A stretch of DNA of 7,314 nt from an uncultured Gammaproteobacteria bacterium (GTDB taxonomy: Bacteria; Pseudomonadota; Gammaproteobacteria; UBA9214), in contig CAJQPV010000156.1 of NCBI GenBank assembly GCA_905480305.1, positions 1 to 7,314 on the forward strand. The letters run 5' to 3'. Under the pieces are notes generated by a model, which was not told the DNA's origin, searched no databases, and saw only the letters and a list, made by a program, of their open reading frames with translations. Within the stretch, counting starts at the first letter, position 1; each line of letters begins with the position of its first letter. A program made the position numbers and the translations under genes. Positions 1-7,314 of this stretch are shown piece by piece.

Positions 1-10
1 GGTTCTTCAT
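1..10 (-). CDS. possible start of a further minus-strand gene (partial, edge of window)
   Basis: On the minus strand an ATG at 8-10 is preceded by GGAG with a six-base gap, a good ribosome-binding arrangement. It lies 36 bases downstream of the stop codon of the ceramidase-like gene, in the same direction, so the two could share a transcript. Only three codons (M-K-N) are visible before the window ends, so neither the reading frame nor a function can be judged. This is an inference from the start signal alone. Confidence 0.3.
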
Positions 11-46
11 GCTCTGCTCCGTTTGCTTCAATTCACAGGCCCCGCT

Positions 47-838
47 TCACAGGGACTTATTGTTAAGCGGTTGCCGGTTACGCAAGGCCAGGTAAATGAA
101 CAGCGTTCCACCCGCAGCGATAATATGCTTGATGGAGTGGCCACTCAAAAAACCGGTGACGGCATAGATCTCTGCATCGTAATACTCGGCCAGCTTGGAA
201 ACAACATAGGCTGCGACCATACCCCACAGGTAACCCGTAGCAGCGAGGCGCGACCTGAACATCAGCAGAATAACCGGCACCAGCAGCATCGGCAGAAACT
301 GCACCAGCCCGTACGGACGTAAATCTCCCCGACCGGCGCTCTCGGTGATATGCCAGTAAACAATCGACAACACACCGGCAAACAGCAGCGCCCAGAGCAG
401 CCGCCGTCCCAGGCCCGGTGACAGGTGCTCGCCAATAACCATGGAGAAAAAAGCCATAAATGCCAGGGTCATTGGCAGCCGGTTCCAGACCAGCGATTCA
501 TTGGTCGGTGCAAGGTGGTACCAGGCAGATCCAAAACCGGTGAGCAAGACACCGAAAAAAAACACTCGATAGGCCGGATATAACACCGGCAAACCGCCTT
601 CGACAGGAGGCTGCCGGTTAAGCAACAGCAAACCAAGCAGACCCGCGATCACAAACGGCAGGTTGGACACCACGTTCCAGAAGTTGGCCAGGCCGTAGAG
701 TGTGCGCTGGTCAACAAATTCGTGGTAGGCCGGGTCCTGCGGGATCGGCGGCAACAGCAAAACCACCGTGATCGTAACAATGGATATAACGACCAGCCCG
801 GCCAGTTTGTAATGTTGAGCCTGCATGCTTCGCATCAT
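47..838 (-). CDS. alkaline ceramidase-like (CREST family) membrane protein
   Basis: This is a 263-residue, strongly hydrophobic protein with about seven or eight membrane segments (roughly 12-31, 54-74, 87-104, 120-137, 147-163, 177-194, 200-216, 236-252). It carries the signature of the alkaline ceramidase/CREST hydrolases: S-x3-H (S104, H108) after the third segment and H-x3-H (H234, H238, in SGHSIKH) before the last one. In characterised relatives these histidines bind zinc and the enzyme cleaves an amide bond in a lipid; bacterial substrates are generally unknown. The acidic residue expected 11 positions after the first histidine (D92 of human ACER3, from memory) is asparagine here (N119, in WNRLPM), which may weaken or alter catalysis. 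No clear ribosome-binding site precedes the chosen ATG at 836-838. The adjacent ATG (833-835) and the one at 824-826 are alternative starts. Family membership is quite secure; the activity is not. Confidence 0.86.
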   Translation of the reverse strand: MMRSMQAQHYKLAGLVVISIVTITVVLLLPPIPQDPAYHEFVDQRTLYGLANFWNVVSNLPFVIAGLLGLLLLNRQPPVEGGLPVLYPAYRVFFFGVLLTGFGSAWYHLAPTNESLVWNRLPMTLAFMAFFSMVIGEHLSPGLGRRLLWALLFAGVLSIVYWHITESAGRGDLRPYGLVQFLPMLLVPVILLMFRSRLAATGYLWGMVAAYVVSKLAEYYDAEIYAVTGFLSGHSIKHIIAAGGTLFIYLALRNRQPLNNKSL

Positions 839-851
839 AACGGGATAACCA

Positions 852-862
852 GGGACAGACCA
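852..862. repeat. direct repeat GGGACAGACCA, copy 1
   Basis: An 11-base sequence repeated exactly at 979-989 in the same orientation. On the minus strand it reads TGGTCTGTCCC, and a GGTTATC lies close to each copy but on opposite sides. The motif resembles conserved parts of REP-type elements that are mobilised by Y1 (RAYT) transposases, but no transposase gene is present here. Confidence 0.5.
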
Positions 863-883
863 GAATGGCGATTACTTAAGCAG

Positions 884-901
884 TTTCATAAATATATGAA
901 A
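884..901. promoter_or_regulatory. AT-rich palindrome next to a -35-like hexamer
   Basis: The sequence is a perfect 7-base inverted repeat around a 4-base centre, TTTCATA-AATA-TATGAAA. On the minus strand it is directly preceded by TTGACT (901-906 read in reverse), a good -35-like hexamer, and it lies 46-63 bases upstream of the ceramidase-like ATG. It could be an operator for a dimeric regulator of that gene. No well-spaced -10 hexamer accompanies the TTGACT, so promoter function is only a guess. Confidence 0.35.
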
Positions 902-911
902 GTCAATTGGC

Positions 912-970
912 CACGGAAGCACACGGAAAAATAAATCGTCTGACCGGAAACCGTTCCGTGTCCTTCCGTG
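912..970. repeat. imperfect inverted repeat with TTCCGTGT units
   Basis: The left arm 912-928 is the reverse complement of the right arm 954-970 at 16 of 17 positions; the mismatch is a C at 962. The arms are separated by 25 bases. Each arm also holds a short internal tandem (TTCCGTGT then TTCCGTG). Such arrays resemble short dispersed repeats seen between genes in environmental proteobacteria, an impression from memory. On the minus strand the hairpin is not followed by a run of T, so it is not a typical terminator. Confidence 0.6.
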
Positions 971-978
971 TGCCATTC

Positions 979-989
979 GGGACAGACCA
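979..989. repeat. direct repeat GGGACAGACCA, copy 2
   Basis: Second exact copy of the 11-base motif, 127 bases from the first. Together the two copies flank the palindrome and the inverted repeat, as if they bracketed one repeat unit. Confidence 0.5.
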
Positions 990-1083
990 CGATAACCGGG
1001 CAGATAACCCTGTCGGAGCAGCCCTCGTCCGCGACCATACCCGGTGGTCATCTGGAATACGGCAATAACATCGACCACTTCTA

Positions 1084-3366
<2,283 letters not shown>

Positions 3367-3411
3367 TCAGAATGCGCTTGAGTACACTATCAAAGTTGGC
3401 AGTAAAACCCG

Positions 3412-3434
3412 ACCGGGTGACCCGAGCGCCCGGT
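3412..3434. repeat. inverted repeat ACCGGG-N11-CCCGGT
   Basis: Two perfectly complementary six-base arms (3412-3417 and 3429-3434) flank 11 bases that contain a competing CGGGTGACCCG fold. The site sits between the two divergent promoters, about 19 bases from the TTGATA candidate, where an operator shared by both genes might be expected. Such a GC-rich six-base repeat can also occur by chance. Confidence 0.3.
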
Positions 3435-3510
3435 GCGTATCAGCAAAAGCTGTTTTTCATACAAAAGAAATTCGAAAATAGTGTAAGTTATGCACAATCT
3501 TATCCTGCAC

Positions 3511-3515
3511 AGAGG
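3511..3515 (+). promoter_or_regulatory. ribosome-binding site of the mutarotase gene
   Basis: AGAGG lies five bases before the ATG at 3521. It is the only clear Shine-Dalgarno match near this gene and supports the chosen start. Confidence 0.7.
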
Positions 3516-3520
3516 CAACA

Positions 3521-4417
3521 ATGAATTTTGACGAATTGAGTCGATACGAAATTGACGGCGAACTCCAGTTTATCGAGATCGAACATGGATTTGTCTATGC
3601 CGAAATCAACAATGCCAGGGCACATGCCACCGTTTCGACCTATTCAGGCCAGCTGCTCTCGTATCGGCCAAAAGACCGGCAGGAGGATCTGCTGTTTGTC
3701 AGCGACAAGGCATATTACGAAGCAGGCAAGGCTATCAAGGGCGGCATCCCGGTTTGCTGGCCGTGGTTTGGCCCGGACCCTGAAAACCGGGGAAGACCGG
3801 CACACGGCTTTGTCCGCAACCGCCAATGGCAGGTAAGCGGCAGCGAGTCACTCGCGGATGGTTCCACAAAAATCATACTGAGCATCACAGACAGCGAGGC
3901 AACCCGCGCACTCTGGCCACACCCGTTCCAGCTCGATATTGAGATTACTGTCGGTGACACACTCAGGGTTGAGCTGGTCACGCATAATACCGGCAACGAC
4001 AGCATCACCATCAGCCAGGCGTTGCACAGTTACTTCCGGGTCGGGGATATCACCAGCGTCAGCGTGCTCGGACTGGACGGCATTAACTATATCGACAAGG
4101 CCAATGACTCCGCTCGCAAGACGCAGGCAGGGCCGCTGACAATCAGCAGCGAGGTGGATCGCATCTACACCGATACCAGCGGCGACCTGACCATCGATGA
4201 CGCCTCGCTCGAACGTAAAATATCAATTGCATCCAGTGGTTGCAGCACTGCCGTGGTATGGAATCCCTGGGTCAATATTGCCGCCTCCATGGCTGATCTC
4301 GGTGACGACGATTACCTGCAAATGCTCTGTGTCGAGACGGCCAATGCCGGCCCGGAGACGGTGACAATAACGGCCGGTGACTGCTATCGCCTGAGCGCGG
4401 AATACTCCATCACGTAA
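3521..4417 (+). CDS. yeaD: YeaD-like D-hexose-6-phosphate mutarotase (aldose 1-epimerase family)
   Basis: This 298-residue cytoplasmic protein has the hallmarks of the YeaD/YMR099C group, which interconverts the alpha and beta forms of glucose 6-phosphate and similar sugar phosphates. Visible motifs in order: GGIPVCWPWFG (74-84), AHGFVRN (94-100, with H95), LHSYFRVGDI (168-177), a DR pair (213-214), VVWNPW (245-250) and MLCVETAN (268-275). By family analogy H169 is the general acid and E272 the general base; the GGIPVCWPWFG and AHGF segments and nearby arginines help hold the phosphate. There is no signal peptide or membrane segment. The ATG is preceded by AGAGG (3511-3515) at a five-base gap, which fixes the start. 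The gene stands alone between divergent icd and the hox operon and probably serves sugar-phosphate metabolism. The exact sugar specificity cannot be read from the sequence. Confidence 0.92.
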   Translation: MNFDELSRYEIDGELQFIEIEHGFVYAEINNARAHATVSTYSGQLLSYRPKDRQEDLLFVSDKAYYEAGKAIKGGIPVCWPWFGPDPENRGRPAHGFVRNRQWQVSGSESLADGSTKIILSITDSEATRALWPHPFQLDIEITVGDTLRVELVTHNTGNDSITISQALHSYFRVGDITSVSVLGLDGINYIDKANDSARKTQAGPLTISSEVDRIYTDTSGDLTIDDASLERKISIASSGCSTAVVWNPWVNIAASMADLGDDDYLQMLCVETANAGPETVTITAGDCYRLSAEYSIT

Positions 4418-4452
4418 GCGCTGCTGGCTACCCCGCCGCACTGACAATCACA

Positions 4453-4487
4453 GCACGGAGATCACGGCAACACCGGCGTGCACTTTT
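4453..4487 (+). terminator. possible weak terminator after the mutarotase gene
   Basis: GCACG (4453-4457) pairs with CGTGC (4477-4481), with an inner CGG/CCG stem around CAACA (4465-4475), and a TTTT run follows at 4484-4487. The stem has an asymmetric internal loop and the T run is short, so termination would be inefficient. No better candidate exists between the mutarotase gene and hoxF. Confidence 0.3.
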
Positions 4488-4498
4488 CAGAGACTTAC

Positions 4499-4512
4499 TT
4501 GATCCTGATCAA
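4499..4512 (+). promoter_or_regulatory. perfect Fnr/Anr box upstream of hoxF
   Basis: TTGAT-CCTG-ATCAA matches the Fnr consensus TTGAT-N4-ATCAA at all ten defined positions. Fnr-type regulators hold an oxygen-sensitive [4Fe-4S] cluster and activate genes when oxygen is low. The site is centred at 4505.5. A -10-like TTAAAT follows at 4535-4540, so transcription starting near 4547 would place the box at -41.5, the classic position for class II activation with no need for a -35 hexamer. The related regulators Dnr/Nnr and Crp-family members can bind similar sites, so the exact regulator is uncertain. Confidence 0.75.
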
Positions 4513-4534
4513 CTAGAGCTCGTCCCGGACGGCG

Positions 4535-4540
4535 TTAAAT
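4535..4540 (+). promoter_or_regulatory. probable -10 element of the hox operon promoter
   Basis: TTAAAT agrees with TATAAT at four of six positions and lies 22 bases after the Fnr box. There is no good -35 hexamer, as expected when an activator occupies that position. The resulting leader before the hoxF GTG would be about 26 bases. The start of transcription is inferred, not seen. Confidence 0.5.
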
Positions 4541-4572
4541 AGGCAGGTAGATATCACCGGGGGGTCTGCTGC

Positions 4573-6381
4573 GTGTCACCAGATGAAGTAGTCAGAACGA
4601 TCATTGCGCCCGTCGGCGCAACTCACCAGGCACAACGCGCGAACCTTCTGCAATACCTGTGCCAGATCCAGCATCAACTCAACTGCATTCCCGCTGCGGC
4701 CATCAACCAGCTTGCCGGGGCACTGCATATATCCGCTGCCGAGGTTCGCGGCGTCATCGAGTTCTATGCATTCCTGCATGAACAGCCGCGCGGGCAGTAC
4801 GACATCCTGTTCAGCGACAATATCACCGACCAAATGCTCGGCTCGCGCAAGCTGCTGGCGCAACTGTGCAAGCGACTCGACACTGAACCCGGGATACCGC
4901 GGGAAGACCTGCGCGTCACCATTGACACCACCTCCTGTACCGGCATATGCGAGCAGGGTCCGGCACTACTGGTAAATGGCCTGGTCGTGAGTCGCCTGGA
5001 CAACAGTCGCATCGAGCAAATTGCAGACCTGATCGAGTCAGAAGTCGACGCAACAGAGTGGCCGCAAGCCTTTTTTCTGGTCGAAGACAACATCCACCGG
5101 CGTGACCAGCTACTCTCGAAGCAAACCGCAGACCTCACACCGGACGGCAGCGCCTTGCGCGCCCTGCTGCAACACGATGCAACCACCCTGCTCGAAACCA
5201 TTGAAGCTTCCGGACTGCAGGGTCGAGGTGGTGCCGGCTTTAGCGCCGGCAAGAAATGGCGCCGCAGCAAGCAGACAGAAGCCGACTGCCGTTATGTCGT
5301 CTGCAACGCTGATGAGGGCGAGCCCGGCACCTTCAAGGACCGGGTATTGCTGAACAGCTATGCCGACAGTATGTTTGAAGGCATGACCCTGTGCGCCGGC
5401 ATTATCCATGCACAACATGGTTACCTGTACCTGCGCGGCGAGTACCGTTACCTGCTGGAATCACTGCAGCAAGTATTGCAACGCCGCCGCGACAACAAGC
5501 TGCTTGGCCGGAACATTCTCGGCAAGCAGGGTTTTGACTTCGATATCGACATTCACCTCGGCGCAGGCGCCTACATCTGCGGCGAGGAATCCTCACTGAT
5601 CGAGTCACTGGAAGGCAAACGCGGCATCCCGCGCAAGCGCCCGCCGTTCCCCGCGACAGATGGCTACCTGCACAAGCCGACGGTCATAAATAATGTCGAA
5701 ACCTTTATGGCTGCCGCAAAGATAGCGGTACTGGGTGCCGACTGGTTTCGCAGCAGCGGCACGGCAGACTCCCCCGGCACCAAGCTGCTCAGTATCAGTG
5801 GCGACTGCAAACGACCAGGAACTTATGAATATCCTTTTGGCGTGACCATCAGGCAGATACTTGATGACTGCGGGGCAGAGAACACACAGGCTGTGCAGAT
5901 AGCGGGTGCCGCCGGAACCACTTTGCCGATAACAGAGACCGATCACTGTATCGCGTTTGAGGATATCGCTACTGCCGGCTCCTTCATGGTATTCAATAAC
6001 GACCGGGACCTGTTCCAGATAGTGCAGAATTTTACACATTTCTTTGCCCACGAAAGCTGCGGCTTGTGCACACCCTGTCGAGTCGGTGGCGAACTGCTAA
6101 AGGACCTGGTGGACAAGCTGGTTAATGGCCATGCCACCCGTCATGACATCGGCGAAATAGAAACAATCGGCGCGCTCATGCAGACCGCCAGTCACTGCGG
6201 ACTCGGCAGCACCGCGCCCAACCCGATACTTGACCTGCTAAAACATTTTCCACAGCTGGTCGAAAAGAAGCTGGCCCATAGCAACTATGAACCGGCGTTC
6301 GACCTCGATGCAGCACTGCAGGAATCACGCGACATTACCGGCCGTGACGATGCCGGTGCCCACATCGAGTCCCTCCCATGA
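4573..6381 (+). CDS. hoxF: NAD-reducing hydrogenase, diaphorase subunit HoxF
   Basis: HoxF binds FMN and NAD(H) and exchanges hydride with the electron chain of the soluble bidirectional [NiFe] hydrogenase. The 602 residues are a fusion of a NuoE-like thioredoxin-fold domain (about 15-155) and a NuoF-like domain (about 195-575), the same design and length as Ralstonia HoxF. Visible sites: GRGGAGFSAGKKWR (217-230) and NADEGEPGTFKDR (245-257) for FMN, GAGAYICGEESSLIESLEGKRG (330-351) for FMN/NADH, and [4Fe-4S] ligands C496, C499, C502 (ESCGLCTPC) and C542 (HCGLGS). In the NuoE-like domain the second cysteine pair survives (C122, C126), but the first is replaced by S81 and D86, so a normal [2Fe-2S] cluster is doubtful. 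The start is a GTG with only a weak G-rich stretch (4559-4564) ahead; no in-frame ATG fits the family N-terminus, and an in-frame TAG at 4540-4542 limits upstream extension. First gene of hoxFUY, behind an Fnr box. Confidence 0.96.
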   Translation: MSPDEVVRTIIAPVGATHQAQRANLLQYLCQIQHQLNCIPAAAINQLAGALHISAAEVRGVIEFYAFLHEQPRGQYDILFSDNITDQMLGSRKLLAQLCKRLDTEPGIPREDLRVTIDTTSCTGICEQGPALLVNGLVVSRLDNSRIEQIADLIESEVDATEWPQAFFLVEDNIHRRDQLLSKQTADLTPDGSALRALLQHDATTLLETIEASGLQGRGGAGFSAGKKWRRSKQTEADCRYVVCNADEGEPGTFKDRVLLNSYADSMFEGMTLCAGIIHAQHGYLYLRGEYRYLLESLQQVLQRRRDNKLLGRNILGKQGFDFDIDIHLGAGAYICGEESSLIESLEGKRGIPRKRPPFPATDGYLHKPTVINNVETFMAAAKIAVLGADWFRSSGTADSPGTKLLSISGDCKRPGTYEYPFGVTIRQILDDCGAENTQAVQIAGAAGTTLPITETDHCIAFEDIATAGSFMVFNNDRDLFQIVQNFTHFFAHESCGLCTPCRVGGELLKDLVDKLVNGHATRHDIGEIETIGALMQTASHCGLGSTAPNPILDLLKHFPQLVEKKLAHSNYEPAFDLDAALQESRDITGRDDAGAHIESLP

Positions 6382-7121
6382 GTGATAAAAATACCTTCCT
6401 GCTTGATGGTGTTGCCATTGCGTTCAACGCGGGAGACACCGTCATGGACGCCGCATTACGCGCCGGCGCCTACATTCCACACCTGTGCCACAACCCGGAA
6501 TTTACACCGCATGGCAGTTGCCGGGTATGCATAGTCGATGTCAACGGCCGCCGCAGATCCGCCTGCACACAACCGGCAGCAACGGGGCTCAACGTTGATA
6601 ACAGCTCGGACGACATTGTTGCAGAACGTCGCAGCCTGTTACAGATGCTGTTTGTAGAAGGCAACCATGTTTGCCCGGGCTGTGAAAAAAGCGGCGCCTG
6701 TCAACTGCAGGCCGTGGCCTACCACGCCGGCATGCTGTCTCCCCGTTTCACACATTTTTTCCCGCAACGCGCCGTGGATGCATCGCACCCGGACACTGCC
6801 ATCGATTTTAATCGCTGCATTCTGTGCGAGTTGTGCGTGCGTGCCAGCAACGAAATTGACAACAAGCAGGTGTTCACGATCAGCGGTCGCGGCATCGGCA
6901 GCCACCTGGTCATCAATTCACCCAGCGGAAAACTCGGCGACAGCAACTTCGCTGCCACTGACAAGGCTGCCCATGTCTGCCCGGTTGGCGCGATCCTGCC
7001 GAAACACCGCGGTTACGACCAGCCCATCGGCGAACGCCTGTATGACAAGCAGCCGGTGAGTATCGTCGGCGATGTCGCGGCGCATGAAAACGACGCACAG
7101 GGAGATGATCATGACCGATAA
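6378..7121 (+). CDS. hoxU: NAD-reducing hydrogenase, diaphorase Fe-S subunit HoxU
   Basis: HoxU wires HoxF to the hydrogenase module and corresponds to the N-terminal third of NuoG. The 247 residues hold three cluster sites in the standard order: a ferredoxin-like [2Fe-2S] (C37, C48, C51, C63), a His-ligated [4Fe-4S] (H97, C99, C102, C108 in NHVCPGCEKSGAC), and a second [4Fe-4S] (C147, C150, C153 in RCILCELC, plus C201 in VCPVG). All ligands are present, so the chain is complete. The C-terminal GYDQPIGER segment (212-220) is typical of HoxU, and an acidic, His-rich tail follows (236-247). The ATG overlaps the hoxF stop as ATGA and has no Shine-Dalgarno sequence, so translation is probably coupled to hoxF. 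A NuoG or formate-dehydrogenase gamma role is excluded by length and by hoxY following. Confidence 0.96.
   Translation: MSDKNTFLLDGVAIAFNAGDTVMDAALRAGAYIPHLCHNPEFTPHGSCRVCIVDVNGRRRSACTQPAATGLNVDNSSDDIVAERRSLLQMLFVEGNHVCPGCEKSGACQLQAVAYHAGMLSPRFTHFFPQRAVDASHPDTAIDFNRCILCELCVRASNEIDNKQVFTISGRGIGSHLVINSPSGKLGDSNFAATDKAAHVCPVGAILPKHRGYDQPIGERLYDKQPVSIVGDVAAHENDAQGDDHDR
7099..7104 (+). promoter_or_regulatory. ribosome-binding site of hoxY
   Basis: AGGGAG lies six bases before the ATG at 7111, inside the end of hoxU. It decides between two in-frame ATGs: the one at 7105 has no spacing from the site and is rejected in favour of 7111. Confidence 0.7.
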
Positions 7122-7314
7122 GATCCGCGTAGCAACCGCTTCGCTGTGCGGCTGCTTTGGCTGCCACATGTCGCTGCTGGATATCGATGAACGCATTCTC
7201 GAGCTGGTGCAACTGGTGGAATTCGACCGCTCGCCGATCACCGACATCAAGGTGGTTGGTGACTGTGATATCGGCCTCATCGAGGGCGGTGTTGCCAACG
7301 CGGAAAACGTCGAG
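7111..7314 (+). CDS. hoxY: NAD-reducing hydrogenase, small subunit HoxY (5' part)
   Basis: The first 68 codons of the small hydrogenase subunit, which carries a [4Fe-4S] cluster beside the NiFe site of HoxH. The N-terminus runs KIRVATASLCGCFGCHMSLLDIDE; C15 and C18 form the CxxC that begins the proximal cluster, with an extra C13 as in known HoxY. A later IEGGV (57-61) is also characteristic. There is no twin-arginine signal, which fits a cytoplasmic enzyme rather than a membrane-bound uptake hydrogenase. It overlaps hoxU by 11 bases and has its own good ribosome-binding site. The remaining two thirds, with the other two cluster cysteines, lie beyond the window; hoxH should follow. Confidence 0.95.
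   Translation, partial: MTDKIRVATASLCGCFGCHMSLLDIDERILELVQLVEFDRSPITDIKVVGDCDIGLIEGGVANAENVE

Larger units (their letters stand above)
839..1083. other. repeat-rich spacer with no convincing gene
   Basis: This 245-base gap lies between two minus-strand genes, so it is both the 3' flank of the isocitrate dehydrogenase gene and the 5' flank of the ceramidase-like gene. It contains an AT-rich palindrome (884-901), an imperfect inverted repeat with TTCCGTGT units (912-970) and a direct repeat of GGGACAGACCA (852-862 and 979-989). Two short minus-strand reading frames cross it (872-1078 and 903-1097), but they have arginine-rich, low-similarity compositions, run through the repeats and lack recognisable domains. 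I infer a patch of dispersed, REP-like repeat DNA. I see no standard terminator for the upstream gene. Confidence 0.55.

Noticed and set aside
1042..1078. GTGGTC ... GACCAC inverted repeat just after the icd stop, considered as a terminator
   Set aside because: The six-base arms are about 25 bases apart and no T run follows on the minus strand.
3441..3457. CAGC-AAAA-GCTG followed by TTTTT, terminator-like on the plus strand
   Set aside because: The stem is only four bases, and no plus-strand gene lies upstream to be terminated; it sits in the divergent promoter region.
4573..7121. Respiratory complex I (NuoE/F/G) or NAD-linked formate dehydrogenase subunits
   Set aside because: The NuoE and NuoF parts are fused, the NuoG-like part is only 247 residues, and the next gene has the HoxY N-terminal CGCFGC motif, which identifies a group 3d hydrogenase.

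Overview
The window carries five recognisable genes and one tiny gene edge. It suggests a gammaproteobacterium or close relative, probably a respiratory or sulfur-type bacterium able to metabolise H2 with little oxygen. That placement is an inference from three things: an Azotobacter-type monomeric isocitrate dehydrogenase, an Fnr/Anr-type box, and a soluble NAD-linked [NiFe] hydrogenase of the hoxFUYH type. No phage, plasmid, CRISPR, tRNA or rRNA signal was found.

Layout. (1) Positions 1-838, minus strand: a seven- to eight-helix membrane protein of the alkaline-ceramidase (CREST) family, with a possible further minus-strand gene beginning at the window edge. (2) Positions 839-1083: a 245-base spacer with no convincing gene but several repeats: an AT-rich palindrome, a 17-base imperfect inverted repeat and an 11-base direct repeat. 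It looks like a dispersed-repeat or REP-like patch. (3) Positions 1084-3306, minus strand: monomeric NADP-dependent isocitrate dehydrogenase, complete, with every active-site residue I can recall in its usual place. (4) Positions 3307-3520: a divergent promoter region. (5) Positions 3521-4417, plus strand: a YeaD-like hexose-6-phosphate mutarotase. (6) Positions 4418-4572: a regulatory spacer with a perfect Fnr box, TTGAT-N4-ATCAA, placed as expected for a class II activated promoter. (7) Positions 4573-7314, plus strand: hoxF, hoxU and the start of hoxY, packed with overlapping ends. This is the diaphorase half and the beginning of the hydrogenase half of an NAD-reducing hydrogenase.

How the genes work together. 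HoxF (FMN, NAD(H) site, [4Fe-4S]) and HoxU (three Fe-S clusters) form the NADH-dehydrogenase-like module. HoxY passes electrons between it and the NiFe subunit HoxH, expected just past the right edge. The enzyme would interconvert H2 and NADH in the cytoplasm. The Fnr box implies induction under low oxygen. The isocitrate dehydrogenase and the mutarotase are central carbon genes with no direct tie to the hydrogenase.

I see no clearly new system. The points most worth checking are the Fnr box and its spacing, an Asp-to-Asn change at the metal-site position of the ceramidase-like protein, the loss of half the cysteine ligands in the HoxF N-terminal domain, and the repeat-rich spacer.
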